Positions 32,650 through 40,740 of a stretch of 64,000 bases of DNA are shown here, in pieces. Position 1 is the stretch's first letter, and each line of letters opens with the position of its first letter. Below the pieces are notes generated by a model. That model was given only the letters and a program-made list of their open reading frames with translations. It was not told where the DNA came from and ran no database searches. Made by a program: the position numbers and the translations under genes. Source of the DNA: an uncultured bacterium (GTDB taxonomy: Bacteria > Cyanobacteriota > Vampirovibrionia > Gastranaerophilales > Gastranaerophilaceae); the NCBI GenBank assembly GCA_949296245.1, contig CASFNW010000003.1, positions 1 to 64,000 of the forward strand, written 5' to 3'.

Positions 32650-32967
32650 TGTTAATCCTCTGTTTTGTAACTTGATACGGAACGGACATTTATAAGACTT
32701 GCTCTTATGTGAATGGTCGTTTATGCCCTCCCCGCAGAACTCTTTTTCTCATCTGATTGCTTTGACTTTCACAATGATTTTGAATCCGAGTTCTTGTTTA
32801 TAATACTTCATAAAGATAAAAAGTCAAGCCCTGAGACATTTTTGACCTTTTATCCCCTTGTGCAGTGCGTTTTTTGAGAACAATTTCATTCTTTTTCAAA
32901 GTGTAATTTTTGTTAATTGGATGACTGAATATTCATTTGTGATAATATAGAAATGAGGGAGATTTGA
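32650..32967. other. gap between divergent genes with a structured leader and a promoter
   Basis: There is no gene in these 318 bases. The left half, read on the minus strand as leader of the transglycosylase gene, contains an extended imperfect hairpin (about 32675-32722) closed by ATAAGA-GCAAG-TCTTAT with outer AACG/CGTT pairing. It also contains complementary words AGAACTC and GAGTTCT about 50 bases apart. The locally GC-rich patch GCGGGGAGGGC stands out in AT-rich surroundings. The right half holds the promoter of the exonuclease gene. I could not match the leader to a known riboswitch. Confidence 0.45.
32917..32946 (+). promoter_or_regulatory. promoter of the DnaQ-like exonuclease gene
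   Basis: TTGGAT (32917-32922), an 18-base spacer and an extended -10 TGTGATAAT ending at 32946 lie 21 bases before the ATG; GAGGGAG provides the ribosome-binding site. Confidence 0.6.
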
Positions 32968-33906
32968 ATGCCAAGAAAAAAATGTATTGAAATTGTTCTG
33001 GATGTAGAGACAACAGGACTTGATTATAAAAAAGAGAGAATTATTGAATTTGCAGCGGTAAGACTGGAAAACGGTGTTATAAAAGACAGCTATGAGACCA
33101 TGATTAATCCGAAACAGCATATCAGAAAATCGAGCATGGCTGTGCACGGTATAACAGAGGATATGGTCGCTGACAAACCTACTGAAGAGGAGGTTATGCC
33201 CAAAATCCTCGAGTTTATCGGTGATTATCCGATTGTGGCTCACAATGCAATCTTTGATTATAACTTTATAAATGAGGCATCAAAACGACTTTACGGTAAA
33301 CCTATTGAGAACCAGAGAATTGATTCACAGTTTTTGTTTAAGGAAGTTTATCCCGAGTTTGAGTCTCACGGGCTTGAAAATTTGATGAATAAATTCGGGG
33401 TTGAATTTGATACAAGACACCGTGCAATGGCCGATACAATAGGTCTTGCACAGGCTTACCCGAAACTTAAAAAATTGTATGAGAAAAAATATGACTGGCA
33501 GATGAAACAGATTGACAATATCGATTATCTGTTTGAAAGATTCTTGCGTATTCAACAGGCAGTGCAGACCATGCAGTCAGAGCTTCAGGATTTAAAATCA
33601 ATATTTAAATTGTATTTTGATGAAGGCGGCAAACCGGTAACAGCTACTACCGGCGAGACTCTTGTTTATCAATCTAAACAGTCTTATTCATACGACTTTG
33701 TACAGATTAAAGATATTCTTGATGATATAGGTGCTCTGCCAAAGGCTGTAAAACTAAACAACGGTTTTGTTGACAGGCTGGTAAGCGGTCACAGTCTGGA
33801 TGAAGAAACCAGAGAGAAAATAAAAGCTGCCAGATGTGATTTTTCTGAGACAAGAAACATTCAGGTTATAAAACCTGATAAACATCATTGCGATTGTAAT
33901 AAGTAA
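32968..33906 (+). CDS. DnaQ-family 3'-5' exonuclease (DEDDh)
   Basis: This 312-residue protein has an N-terminal exonuclease domain (residues 6-175) like PolC/DnaQ epsilon: D12-V-E14 in LDVETTG, IVAHNAIFDYNFI, and HRAMADTIG supplying the last histidine and aspartate. The remaining 140 residues have a helical linker and a beta-rich tail ending in HHCDCNK; I do not recognise this part. It could proofread replication or trim DNA/RNA ends. It is monocistronic with its own promoter and a hairpin after the stop. Confidence 0.9.
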   Translation: MPRKKCIEIVLDVETTGLDYKKERIIEFAAVRLENGVIKDSYETMINPKQHIRKSSMAVHGITEDMVADKPTEEEVMPKILEFIGDYPIVAHNAIFDYNFINEASKRLYGKPIENQRIDSQFLFKEVYPEFESHGLENLMNKFGVEFDTRHRAMADTIGLAQAYPKLKKLYEKKYDWQMKQIDNIDYLFERFLRIQQAVQTMQSELQDLKSIFKLYFDEGGKPVTATTGETLVYQSKQSYSYDFVQIKDILDDIGALPKAVKLNNGFVDRLVSGHSLDEETREKIKAARCDFSETRNIQVIKPDKHHCDCNK

Positions 33907-33911
33907 TAAAA

Positions 33912-33934
33912 AACCTGAACAAATTGTTCAGGTT
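33912..33934 (+). terminator. probable terminator of the exonuclease gene
   Basis: Stem AACCTGAAC/GTTCAGGTT with loop AAATT follows the stop codon by five bases. The T-run after it is weak. Confidence 0.7.
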
Positions 33935-34013
33935 AAATCTTTATTAGTCTAGTTGCCGTTATCTCTTTAGTTTTATATTGTGGTCAGATTGTAATGATTT
34001 GCTGTTTATTATA

Positions 34014-34202
34014 TTAAGCGATGAAGTTTGTGCCGAATCTTGTTGCGCCTAACAAAACGCATTCTTCAAGCATTGAGTCTAAGCTTCTGTAAACTTTTCT
34101 TTTAGGAGCTTTTTCTGCTTCTTCAATACCTGCTCTTGTTTCATCATACTGTGCAGCGATTGCTAAAGTGTAGTTTGCGAATGGGTTTGTTGCGTTAATC
34201 AT
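34014..34202 (-). CDS. small conserved-looking protein, unknown
   Basis: This is a 62-residue protein with no signal peptide or membrane segment. The middle is charged and helical (YDETRAGIEEAEKAPKRKVY) and the end hydrophobic (LLGATRFGTNFIA). A GAGG-containing ribosome-binding site precedes the ATG. The upstream region carries the GTATATAC pair shared with the genes at 14168 and 63366, which argues that it is a real, regulated gene. Function unknown. Confidence 0.6.
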   Translation of the reverse strand: MINATNPFANYTLAIAAQYDETRAGIEEAEKAPKRKVYRSLDSMLEECVLLGATRFGTNFIA

Positions 34203-34252
34203 ATCTCTCTGACCTCTTTTTGTTTTCTCTTACATATATATAAAGTCAGAAA

Positions 34253-34282
34253 GTATATAAAAATTGCTAAAATAGTATATAC
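34253..34282 (-). promoter_or_regulatory. paired GTATATAC-type element and promoter
   Basis: GTATATAC (34275-34282) and GTATATAA (34253-34260) lie 22 bases apart upstream of the small gene at 34202. On the minus strand the spacer contains TTTTAGCAATTTTT and the pair is followed by TTTATATATATGTAAGAG, nearly the same as upstream of the gene at 63366. Confidence 0.55.
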
Positions 34283-34303
34283 TTTTCTTAATATTTCTTA
34301 ATA

Positions 34304-34326
34304 TTATATCTGAAATGCAGATATAA
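34304..34326 (-). terminator. hairpin after the NagA-like gene
   Basis: A perfect nine-bp stem TTATATCTG/CAGATATAA with a five-base loop starts 11 bases beyond the stop of the minus-strand NagA-like gene. It lacks a U-tract, so termination is uncertain. Confidence 0.4.
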
Positions 34327-34336
34327 CAGGCTTATT

Positions 34337-35308
34337 CTAAAAAGTAGTTAAACTCCCGTTTAGATTTATTGCGCACACATTGTAATTTTTGTCCCAGTAA
34401 ATTTTAGAATTTTGATTATTAATAGATGAAATAGTTGTTGATGCCATAGAGACTGCGGTCTGTAAGTCCAGCATTTGTTCTTTTACAAGACCCTTTATTA
34501 TGTCAGCAACAAATGTTGTGCTGCCTGCCATTGTGCCGTTTGCATCTACTGCTTTGCCGTCTTTCATAAATACAGTTTTGTTGCAAAATTCCATAGAGTC
34601 TTTATCACTGTGTGTAATAGGCAAAGCATCGCTTATAAGTATAATTTTGCTCAATGGCTTTGTTCTGAAAGTTATTTTTAAAACATCTTTTTGCACATGT
34701 TTAAAATCCGCAATAAGTTCGGCAGCTATCCTGTTATCAGATAGTGCTGCAACGACTGTTGAATTATTTCTGTGAGAAAATTCACCCATTGCATTGTACA
34801 GATGTGTTACCTGAACAACATGACTTAAATCAGTTGCAAGACAGTGCCCTGCAGAAACTCTTACTCCTTTGCTTTTTAGATATTTGCATAGTGCGTAATT
34901 TTCATCAAGTTCCGGTGCCAGTGTTACTATTTTTATTATTTCGTCTTCAAGTTGAGAATAATTTTCAATAGTTGGAGCAAGCAGTTGTTTTTCGTCATGG
35001 ATTCCTTTTTTGGCGGGATTTATAAAGCAGGCTTCAAGATGTACACCGGCAATTTTTGCCATAGCTGTTGTTTCGGATTCTTGCATTTTTATAGCTTTTT
35101 TTATTCGGACAATCTGCCTTTTTAGATTGTCTGTGCTATCTGTTGCAAGTGTCGGAAAGAAAGCGCATACGCCGTATTTTATGATTTTTTTTGAAAATTC
35201 AATAAATTCATCTTCACTGCATTTTGCAAAATCTATCCCAAAGCCCCCATGAATGTGTTGTTCAATGAGGGCATTTGTCTCTGTTAAATTATCTAATGGT
35301 TTGTTCAT
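34337..35308 (-). CDS. nagA: N-acetylglucosamine-6-phosphate deacetylase-like
   Basis: A 323-residue amidohydrolase like NagA, which removes acetate from GlcNAc-6-phosphate in amino-sugar catabolism and wall recycling. Metal and substrate motifs are present: HIHGGFGID, GVHLEACFINPAKKG (the metal-binding Glu), VSAGHCLAT, THLYNAM, DFKH in place of DGxH, and ISDALP with the catalytic Asp. It is about 50 residues shorter than E. coli NagA, mainly at the N-terminal beta-sandwich. It lies eight bases after malQ on the same strand, so sugar supply may be co-regulated. No nagB is adjacent. Confidence 0.85.
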   Translation of the reverse strand: MNKPLDNLTETNALIEQHIHGGFGIDFAKCSEDEFIEFSKKIIKYGVCAFFPTLATDSTDNLKRQIVRIKKAIKMQESETTAMAKIAGVHLEACFINPAKKGIHDEKQLLAPTIENYSQLEDEIIKIVTLAPELDENYALCKYLKSKGVRVSAGHCLATDLSHVVQVTHLYNAMGEFSHRNNSTVVAALSDNRIAAELIADFKHVQKDVLKITFRTKPLSKIILISDALPITHSDKDSMEFCNKTVFMKDGKAVDANGTMAGSTTFVADIIKGLVKEQMLDLQTAVSMASTTISSINNQNSKIYWDKNYNVCAINLNGSLTTF

Positions 35309-35316
35309 AACTTATA

Positions 35317-37233
35317 TTATATAAGTTCTTCCAAATCTTTCAACAATCCTTTATGTTTGGAAGCATATTTGATGCCTCTGGCTTCGATTGCCATTTTTAA
35401 TATTAAAGGAAGATTCAAAGCCAGACCTTTTTCAGAAATATTATTCAAATAAACTTCTTCAAAGTTATCCGGCAATCTTAGTGACCAGTTGCTGTCTCCT
35501 GATGTACCGGGTTTGTTGTAAGTATCTTTTATACCGAAGAAGTCAGTAAAGAATACCTGAATATTTTCTGCTTTTGATGCAAAAATCTCGGCAAGTTTTA
35601 CATTCATCAATGCTTTTGCATCAGTAGTGAGCTTAACAATCAGGTCATCTCTTTCTTTGCCCTGAAGTTCCGAGTACATGTCATCTACCAGATTTACAAC
35701 GTTAAGATAGCCTTCGTGGGTGTTAATCATTTCATCTGCCCACATAGAGATAGGCTCATTGTCGTGCGTGCCTACCATTGCCCAGCATCTCGGAACAATA
35801 TTGCAGCATCTGTAAGGATGTTCAGGGTCTTCATGTTTTACAAACTGTGTGAGTCTCATACCCTGTAAATCGTATTCTTTCATTACTGATTCTACTGGGA
35901 ATGTCAGTGTGCCTAAATCCTCGCAGACAATTGCGTCTTTGTTAAGACCTTCTTCTTTTGCTGCTGCAATAACAACTTTTTCTATCATTGCGCCGTATTT
36001 TTTGATTTGTTCTTTAGTTAATTTTTTAACTCTTTTTTCTTTGTCGTTTTCAAGTTCAAGATTCAAATCATCCATTGTTGCAATTGCGTATTGGGATAAT
36101 TCAGGGTGTTCCGGTGAAGAATACAATCTTCCTGCACCGTCTTTTGGCATAGGTGTTTTGCCTGCTTTGTACACCCATGGGTCGATAAGCCCTACAATAT
36201 GGTCTATTCTTACACCGCCCGGGTTTTCTTTGAACATTTTTTTATAAAGATGTTTTAAAAGCTGGCCGGCTTCGCCTAAAGAACCGTCTTCGTTAAACAT
36301 TTTCTTGGGGTCAACAACAGGGAATCCCCATGCCTGACCGCTTTTTGAAAAATAATCCGGCGGGCATCCCAGCATCCAGCCTTCTAAAAATAATGACTGA
36401 TAAGCCCAGCTGTCTCTGTCAGAGAATGCAACCTGTCTGTCCGCAATCATTTTTAAATCATCTTTTTTTGCATATTTTCTTGTTGCTTCATTCTGTTTAG
36501 CAGCAACAAACTGGCAGAAGCAGTAATAATTAATTGTATCTGAATATTTAAGCCTTATTTCTTTTTCTCTTAAAAATGCTGCTTTCTTTTCTTCATCTGT
36601 TTTTGGATTGAACATATTTCTGTCTGCTTTGTTATCCCAAAGCGGCCAGTAATCGTTGTTGTTTTCAATGGAAAGTGCTTCGTATAAGGCATCTTTTGAA
36701 AGCCAGAAATCATTTTCTTCTTTGAATTTTTCAAATTCTTTATTGAGTTTTTTGTTGTTCCATTCTTTAAAGTTCATGTAGGCTTCTTGCAAAGCTTCTT
36801 CCTGAGCTTTATAAATATAAGAATAAGCTGTTTTATTTATATCTTTGTTAGGATTTTCATTGCAAATTTTATTGTAAGTTTCTTCAGAAAGGATATTTCC
36901 CCATTCTTTTGTTGTCAACTGTTCCAAATCAATGAATAAGGGATTTATAGAAAAAATTGTACCTGTATAAGGCGATGAGTCGCAGGCTTTTGTTTTACCC
37001 TGCGGTCCAAGTTGTATTGCGTTAAATAAGCCTGATGCAAAATCCATCAAATTTTTGCCGGCTTGAGAGTTCGGTGAACCGAAACCCGTATTTTTACCGT
37101 GGATAGAAGGGAAGCTGTTGCCGTGGATTATTAATGCAAAATTCTTTTTGCCAAGTTCCTTAAGAGCTTTTTTGCATACTTTTTTGAATTTCTTCATATC
37201 TTTTGTTTTTGCTTTGTCTTCGCAACAAATCAT
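35317..37233 (-). CDS. malQ: 4-alpha-glucanotransferase (GH77)
   Basis: A 638-residue GH77 enzyme that transfers alpha-1,4-glucan segments, used in glycogen or maltodextrin metabolism. Catalytic residues are visible in GGVRIDHIVGLIDPW (nucleophile Asp), IVCEDLGT (acid Glu) and VGTHDNEP (third Asp). CPPDYFSKSGQAWGFPVV is the family's acceptor loop. An AAGGGG ribosome-binding site precedes the ATG. It is first in a two-gene unit with the NagA-like gene, a pairing that suggests joint use of polysaccharide-derived sugars. Confidence 0.93.
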   Translation of the reverse strand: MICCEDKAKTKDMKKFKKVCKKALKELGKKNFALIIHGNSFPSIHGKNTGFGSPNSQAGKNLMDFASGLFNAIQLGPQGKTKACDSSPYTGTIFSINPLFIDLEQLTTKEWGNILSEETYNKICNENPNKDINKTAYSYIYKAQEEALQEAYMNFKEWNNKKLNKEFEKFKEENDFWLSKDALYEALSIENNNDYWPLWDNKADRNMFNPKTDEEKKAAFLREKEIRLKYSDTINYYCFCQFVAAKQNEATRKYAKKDDLKMIADRQVAFSDRDSWAYQSLFLEGWMLGCPPDYFSKSGQAWGFPVVDPKKMFNEDGSLGEAGQLLKHLYKKMFKENPGGVRIDHIVGLIDPWVYKAGKTPMPKDGAGRLYSSPEHPELSQYAIATMDDLNLELENDKEKRVKKLTKEQIKKYGAMIEKVVIAAAKEEGLNKDAIVCEDLGTLTFPVESVMKEYDLQGMRLTQFVKHEDPEHPYRCCNIVPRCWAMVGTHDNEPISMWADEMINTHEGYLNVVNLVDDMYSELQGKERDDLIVKLTTDAKALMNVKLAEIFASKAENIQVFFTDFFGIKDTYNKPGTSGDSNWSLRLPDNFEEVYLNNISEKGLALNLPLILKMAIEARGIKYASKHKGLLKDLEELI

Positions 37234-37380
37234 AAATTTACACCCCTTCTTAACTACTTAATAATCATATCCAAAATTATCCTACCATTTAGTATATTAT
37301 TTTTATATAGTCAGGGTGCATAATTTATAACTGTTTTTACATTTCTTTACCAAACAGCAATTAAGAATTTATAAAAAATC

Positions 37381-37409
37381 TTGCCAAAACATTGAAAAAT
37401 CACGATAAT
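37381..37409 (+). promoter_or_regulatory. sigma-70 promoter of ilvE
   Basis: TTGCCA (37381-37386) and GATAAT (37404-37409) are spaced by 17 bases. The predicted start lies downstream of the in-frame TTG at 37392, supporting the later GTG start for ilvE. Confidence 0.65.
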
Positions 37410-37448
37410 AAAAGTAATTTAATGTTGCAGCGCAAAAGGAGAGTTAAA

Positions 37449-38369
37449 GTGACAACAGAATATGTTTATTTAAACGGCGAATTTGTAGATGCAAAAACAG
37501 CTTCAATCCCTGTAAGAAACCATGCTTTTTTGTACGGTACATCAGTTTTTGAAGGAATAAGAGCATACTACAATAAAGAAGAAGACCAGCTTTATGCTTT
37601 CAGGATGAAAGAACACTTTGAAAGACTTATAAACAGCTGCAAAATTATGCATATGGATCCTAAATTCACCGTTGATGAATTCTGTGCACTTACTAAAGAA
37701 CTCTTAAAGAAAAACGGCTATAAAACAGACGCTTATATAAGACCGCAGGTCTATAAAAATGCATTGAAAATCGGCCCGGGGCTCATTGACAATCCGGATG
37801 CTGTTTTGATTTTTTCATTTGCAATGGGTGAATATATTGACTTGAGCAAGGGATTAAGCGTATGCGTTTCTAACTGGAGAAGAAACGATGACAATGCTAT
37901 TCCGCCGAGAGCAAAAGTTTCCGGTTCTTATGCAAATACCGCTTTAATTGTTACAGATGCAAGGCTTGCGGGCTTTGACGATGCAATAGTATTGGATCAG
38001 GCAGGAAAAGTTACCGAAGGTTCCGCAATGAATCTGTTCCTTGTTGAGGGTGATACTCTTGTTACTACACAAACAACAGACAATATCCTTGTCGGAGTAA
38101 CAAGAAATACGGTTCTTGAACTCGGTAAAAATGTTCTAGGTATGAAAACGTGTGAAAGAGAAATCTCAAGAACAGAACTGTATGTTGCGGATGAAGCATT
38201 CTATTGCGGAACAGGTGCACAAATCAGCCCGATTACTTCTATTGATAACAGACCTCTTGGCAAGGGTGTTGTCGGCGAACATACAAAAGAACTTCAAAAA
38301 CTTTACTTTGATGTTGTTAAAGGCAAAGTTGAAAAATACAAAAAATGGTGTACACCGATATATGATTAA
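37449..38369 (+). CDS. ilvE: branched-chain amino-acid aminotransferase
   Basis: This is a 306-residue fold-type IV PLP enzyme that transaminates Leu, Ile and Val with 2-oxoglutarate. EYVYLNGEFVDAKTASIPV, HAFLYGTSVFEGIRAY, RPQVYKNA, the lysine in PPRAKVSGSYANTALI region and GKVTEGSAMNLFLV match the family. I start at GTG 37449, seven bases after AGGAG. Upstream in-frame TTG 37392 and ATG 37422 add residues without family similarity, and the TTG lies inside the promoter. D-amino-acid transaminase or ADC lyase are close relatives, but length and motifs favour IlvE. Confidence 0.93.
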   Translation: MTTEYVYLNGEFVDAKTASIPVRNHAFLYGTSVFEGIRAYYNKEEDQLYAFRMKEHFERLINSCKIMHMDPKFTVDEFCALTKELLKKNGYKTDAYIRPQVYKNALKIGPGLIDNPDAVLIFSFAMGEYIDLSKGLSVCVSNWRRNDDNAIPPRAKVSGSYANTALIVTDARLAGFDDAIVLDQAGKVTEGSAMNLFLVEGDTLVTTQTTDNILVGVTRNTVLELGKNVLGMKTCEREISRTELYVADEAFYCGTGAQISPITSIDNRPLGKGVVGEHTKELQKLYFDVVKGKVEKYKKWCTPIYD

Positions 38370-38383
38370 ATATTTATTGCAGC

Positions 38384-38402
38384 GCCGGCTTTTTTAGCCG
38401 GC
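38384..38402 (+). terminator. possible terminator of ilvE
   Basis: Stem GCCGGCT/AGCCGGC with a TTTTT loop, followed by CTGTGCTTTTATTTTT. The T-run is offset, so efficiency is uncertain. Confidence 0.5.
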
Positions 38403-38450
38403 CTGTGCTTTTATTTTTGATACTTAGAAATTACCGGTATACAGAAAACT

Positions 38451-39194
38451 ATGATTAAATTTTTAGGGCAGTGTGTTCAAAATTTTATAAGGACTTTAAA
38501 ATATATTTTTAACGGACAAACAAAATTTGGCTCCGTTATATCTCAGGCTGCGATGATTAGTTATGATTCTTTGTCAATTTCTTTGACTATTGTGTTTATA
38601 GCTGCTGCCGTAATATCACTGCAGGTGTCAAAGCAGTTTCTTATGAGCGGTGCGGAAAGTTATGTGGGCGGTTTTATCGCGGTTGCATTGGTCAGAGAGA
38701 TTGCACCAGGATTTGCAGCTCTTGCAATAGGCGCAAGAGCCGGTACTGCAATTTGTGCGGAAGTTGCTAATATGCGTGTTACGGAACAGGTCGATGCAAT
38801 AAAGACACTGGGGGTCGATCCTGTAGGCTACTACTTTGCGCCAAGATTGATAGCTTCTGCTGTTACTGTGCCTATGGTTGTTATACTGGCAGAGTTTATC
38901 GGTATTGTGGGCGGTATGATGGTTGCATACTTTGCTATCGGGCTTCATCCAAACAGATTTATGAATACGGTATGGCTGTTGCTTCAAGCAAAAGATATTT
39001 ATATAAGCATTTTTAAAGCATTTATATTTGGTATTTTGATAACACTTGTGTGTGCAACGCAGGGGTATAAAACAAGAGGCGGAGCAAAGGATGTTGGTAT
39101 TTCAACTACAAGGTCTGCAATATTGTCCACTTTTTATCTTCTTGCTGCTGATTTTGTTATCAACATAATTTTTTATGTGCATGTTGGTATGTAA
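38451..39194 (+). CDS. mlaE: MlaE-family ABC transporter permease
   Basis: This 247-residue membrane protein has five or six hydrophobic helices and the MlaE signature GARAGTAICAEVANMRVTEQ followed by VDAIKTLGVDP. MlaE permeases work with an ATPase (MlaF) and an MCE substrate-binding protein (MlaD) to move phospholipids between membranes. None of those partners lies in the window, so it must pair with genes elsewhere. It has its own gap on both sides and no operon. Confidence 0.93.
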   Translation: MIKFLGQCVQNFIRTLKYIFNGQTKFGSVISQAAMISYDSLSISLTIVFIAAAVISLQVSKQFLMSGAESYVGGFIAVALVREIAPGFAALAIGARAGTAICAEVANMRVTEQVDAIKTLGVDPVGYYFAPRLIASAVTVPMVVILAEFIGIVGGMMVAYFAIGLHPNRFMNTVWLLLQAKDIYISIFKAFIFGILITLVCATQGYKTRGGAKDVGISTTRSAILSTFYLLAADFVINIIFYVHVGM

Positions 39195-39309
39195 ATTTAA
39201 GTTTGATATCTTTATTAAGAATTGTAACAATTTTATATAATATTGAAATAATATATATATAACCTGTTTTTATTTATATGTAGTATAAGTAGAAAGACAG
39301 GTGTATGTT

Positions 39310-40740
39310 ATGGGTAATCCGTTTGCAATTACATCAGATGATCTGCTCAAAAAGCAGCAAGGTGTAAATGGCGCTCAGGGAACAGATGCTTCGCAAAATA
39401 CTCGCGAGACAAGAGAAACTCGTGAAAAGGAACAACTTGCGCATACTGAAGTCTTGAATCAAACGAACGGCGGCTCTATGGCAACAACAGACGGCCGTTT
39501 TGAAAACTATGACGGGTTTGTGAGAACTACAAATATTTCTGCTGTAAAGAAATCTTCAGGAGATAGTGAATGTGAGGCAGCAACTTCTGATGCAAAAAAT
39601 GCGCAAAGCGATGCAGACAGCGCAAAAAGCAAAGCAAATGATGCTGCAGATGTAGCAGAAAATGATAAAAAAGAATTAACAAAATTAACAAAACAAACAA
39701 AAACAAAGGAAAAACAAACAACATCTCAAGTAAATAAAAACACACAAGAAATTGAAACGACTAAATCAGAAAATGAAATACTTGAATCTGAAGCCGAAAG
39801 TATTAACGCTGAAATTGAGCAGTTAATGGCAGAAGACGGTCAATCTTATACTGCACCGGATGTATCAGCAAATTATGATACAGGCGCAGGTGCTGCTTCG
39901 CAAAATGCAGGCGGTCAAGAAGCTGCAGCTGCATTGACAACGGCATCGGGTACAGATGCCGGCGCTTCCGGAGGTATGTCTGTATCAGCAGGCGGAGGCA
40001 TGTCAATGGGAGCCACAGGCGGCACTGACGGAGGACAGACATTTGCTATGAATTCTTTACCGTCAGTTGACAGCCAGCCTGCAGCGCCGACATCAATAAC
40101 GGCTGTTTCTGCACAAAATTCTGCAGCACAGGGTAATCAGGGTGCTGCCAATAAAGCACAACAAGGACAGCAGCAACAGCAAGGTGCGGGTAACAAAGCA
40201 AACTCTGCAAGCGGTTCTTCTGTAAAAGCTTTCGGTTCAAATTTGGTACAGCCAAAAGGCAAAAATGCAGATAGAATTAATGAATTAATGTCAGAGGTCT
40301 CTTCTAAGACATCGACTATACAATCAAATTCAAGCAGAGTATCTTCACTTACTTCTCAAAGTAAAAATTTATTAAATTCAGCTTTAAGCTTTACTAATAA
40401 AGCCAAGGCCACTTCACAAACAAAGAAAGCTAATAACCAGAATGGATTTAATATATCACAGGCTACACAATTGACAGGCGCTGCAACAACTACAACTGGC
40501 GGTGTTATTACCGGTGTTGCATCATTAAAAATGTCTAATCCAGTTACGGCTACAGCAGGCGCAGCACTAATGCCATGGGGTATCGGAACGACTGCGGCTG
40601 GTAGTGCAACAACAACTGCTGGTACTTTAGCTCAGGGCAAAACAACAGAGGCAATTCAACAGGCAGGAACAGCCACAGCACAAACATTAAATAGTATTGC
40701 GTCATTAAATACAGCCAGACAAAATATTAAACAAAAATAG
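39310..40740 (+). CDS. low-complexity Gln/Ala/Thr/Ser-rich protein, unknown
   Basis: This 476-residue protein is strongly biased: Gln, Ala, Thr, Ser and Gly dominate. Residues about 90-175 are a charged coiled coil (KTKEKQTTSQVNKNTQEIET). Residues 185-300 are Gly/Ser/Gln-rich and disordered (QQGQQQQQGAGNK). Near the C-terminus, ATTTTGGVITGVASLK and following form a hydrophobic glycine-rich segment. No signal peptide. I use ATG 39310, with AGGTG upstream, over the GTG at 39301. The composition resembles secreted translocator or surface-sheath proteins, and the partial protein at 63366 has similar coiled-coil/Ser features, but no homology is claimed. Confidence 0.72.
   Translation: MGNPFAITSDDLLKKQQGVNGAQGTDASQNTRETRETREKEQLAHTEVLNQTNGGSMATTDGRFENYDGFVRTTNISAVKKSSGDSECEAATSDAKNAQSDADSAKSKANDAADVAENDKKELTKLTKQTKTKEKQTTSQVNKNTQEIETTKSENEILESEAESINAEIEQLMAEDGQSYTAPDVSANYDTGAGAASQNAGGQEAAAALTTASGTDAGASGGMSVSAGGGMSMGATGGTDGGQTFAMNSLPSVDSQPAAPTSITAVSAQNSAAQGNQGAANKAQQGQQQQQGAGNKANSASGSSVKAFGSNLVQPKGKNADRINELMSEVSSKTSTIQSNSSRVSSLTSQSKNLLNSALSFTNKAKATSQTKKANNQNGFNISQATQLTGAATTTTGGVITGVASLKMSNPVTATAGAALMPWGIGTTAAGSATTTAGTLAQGKTTEAIQQAGTATAQTLNSIASLNTARQNIKQK

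Noticed and set aside
32650-32840. ydaO (c-di-AMP) riboswitch
   Set aside because: Position before a wall hydrolase fits, but the conserved core words of that family are not found.
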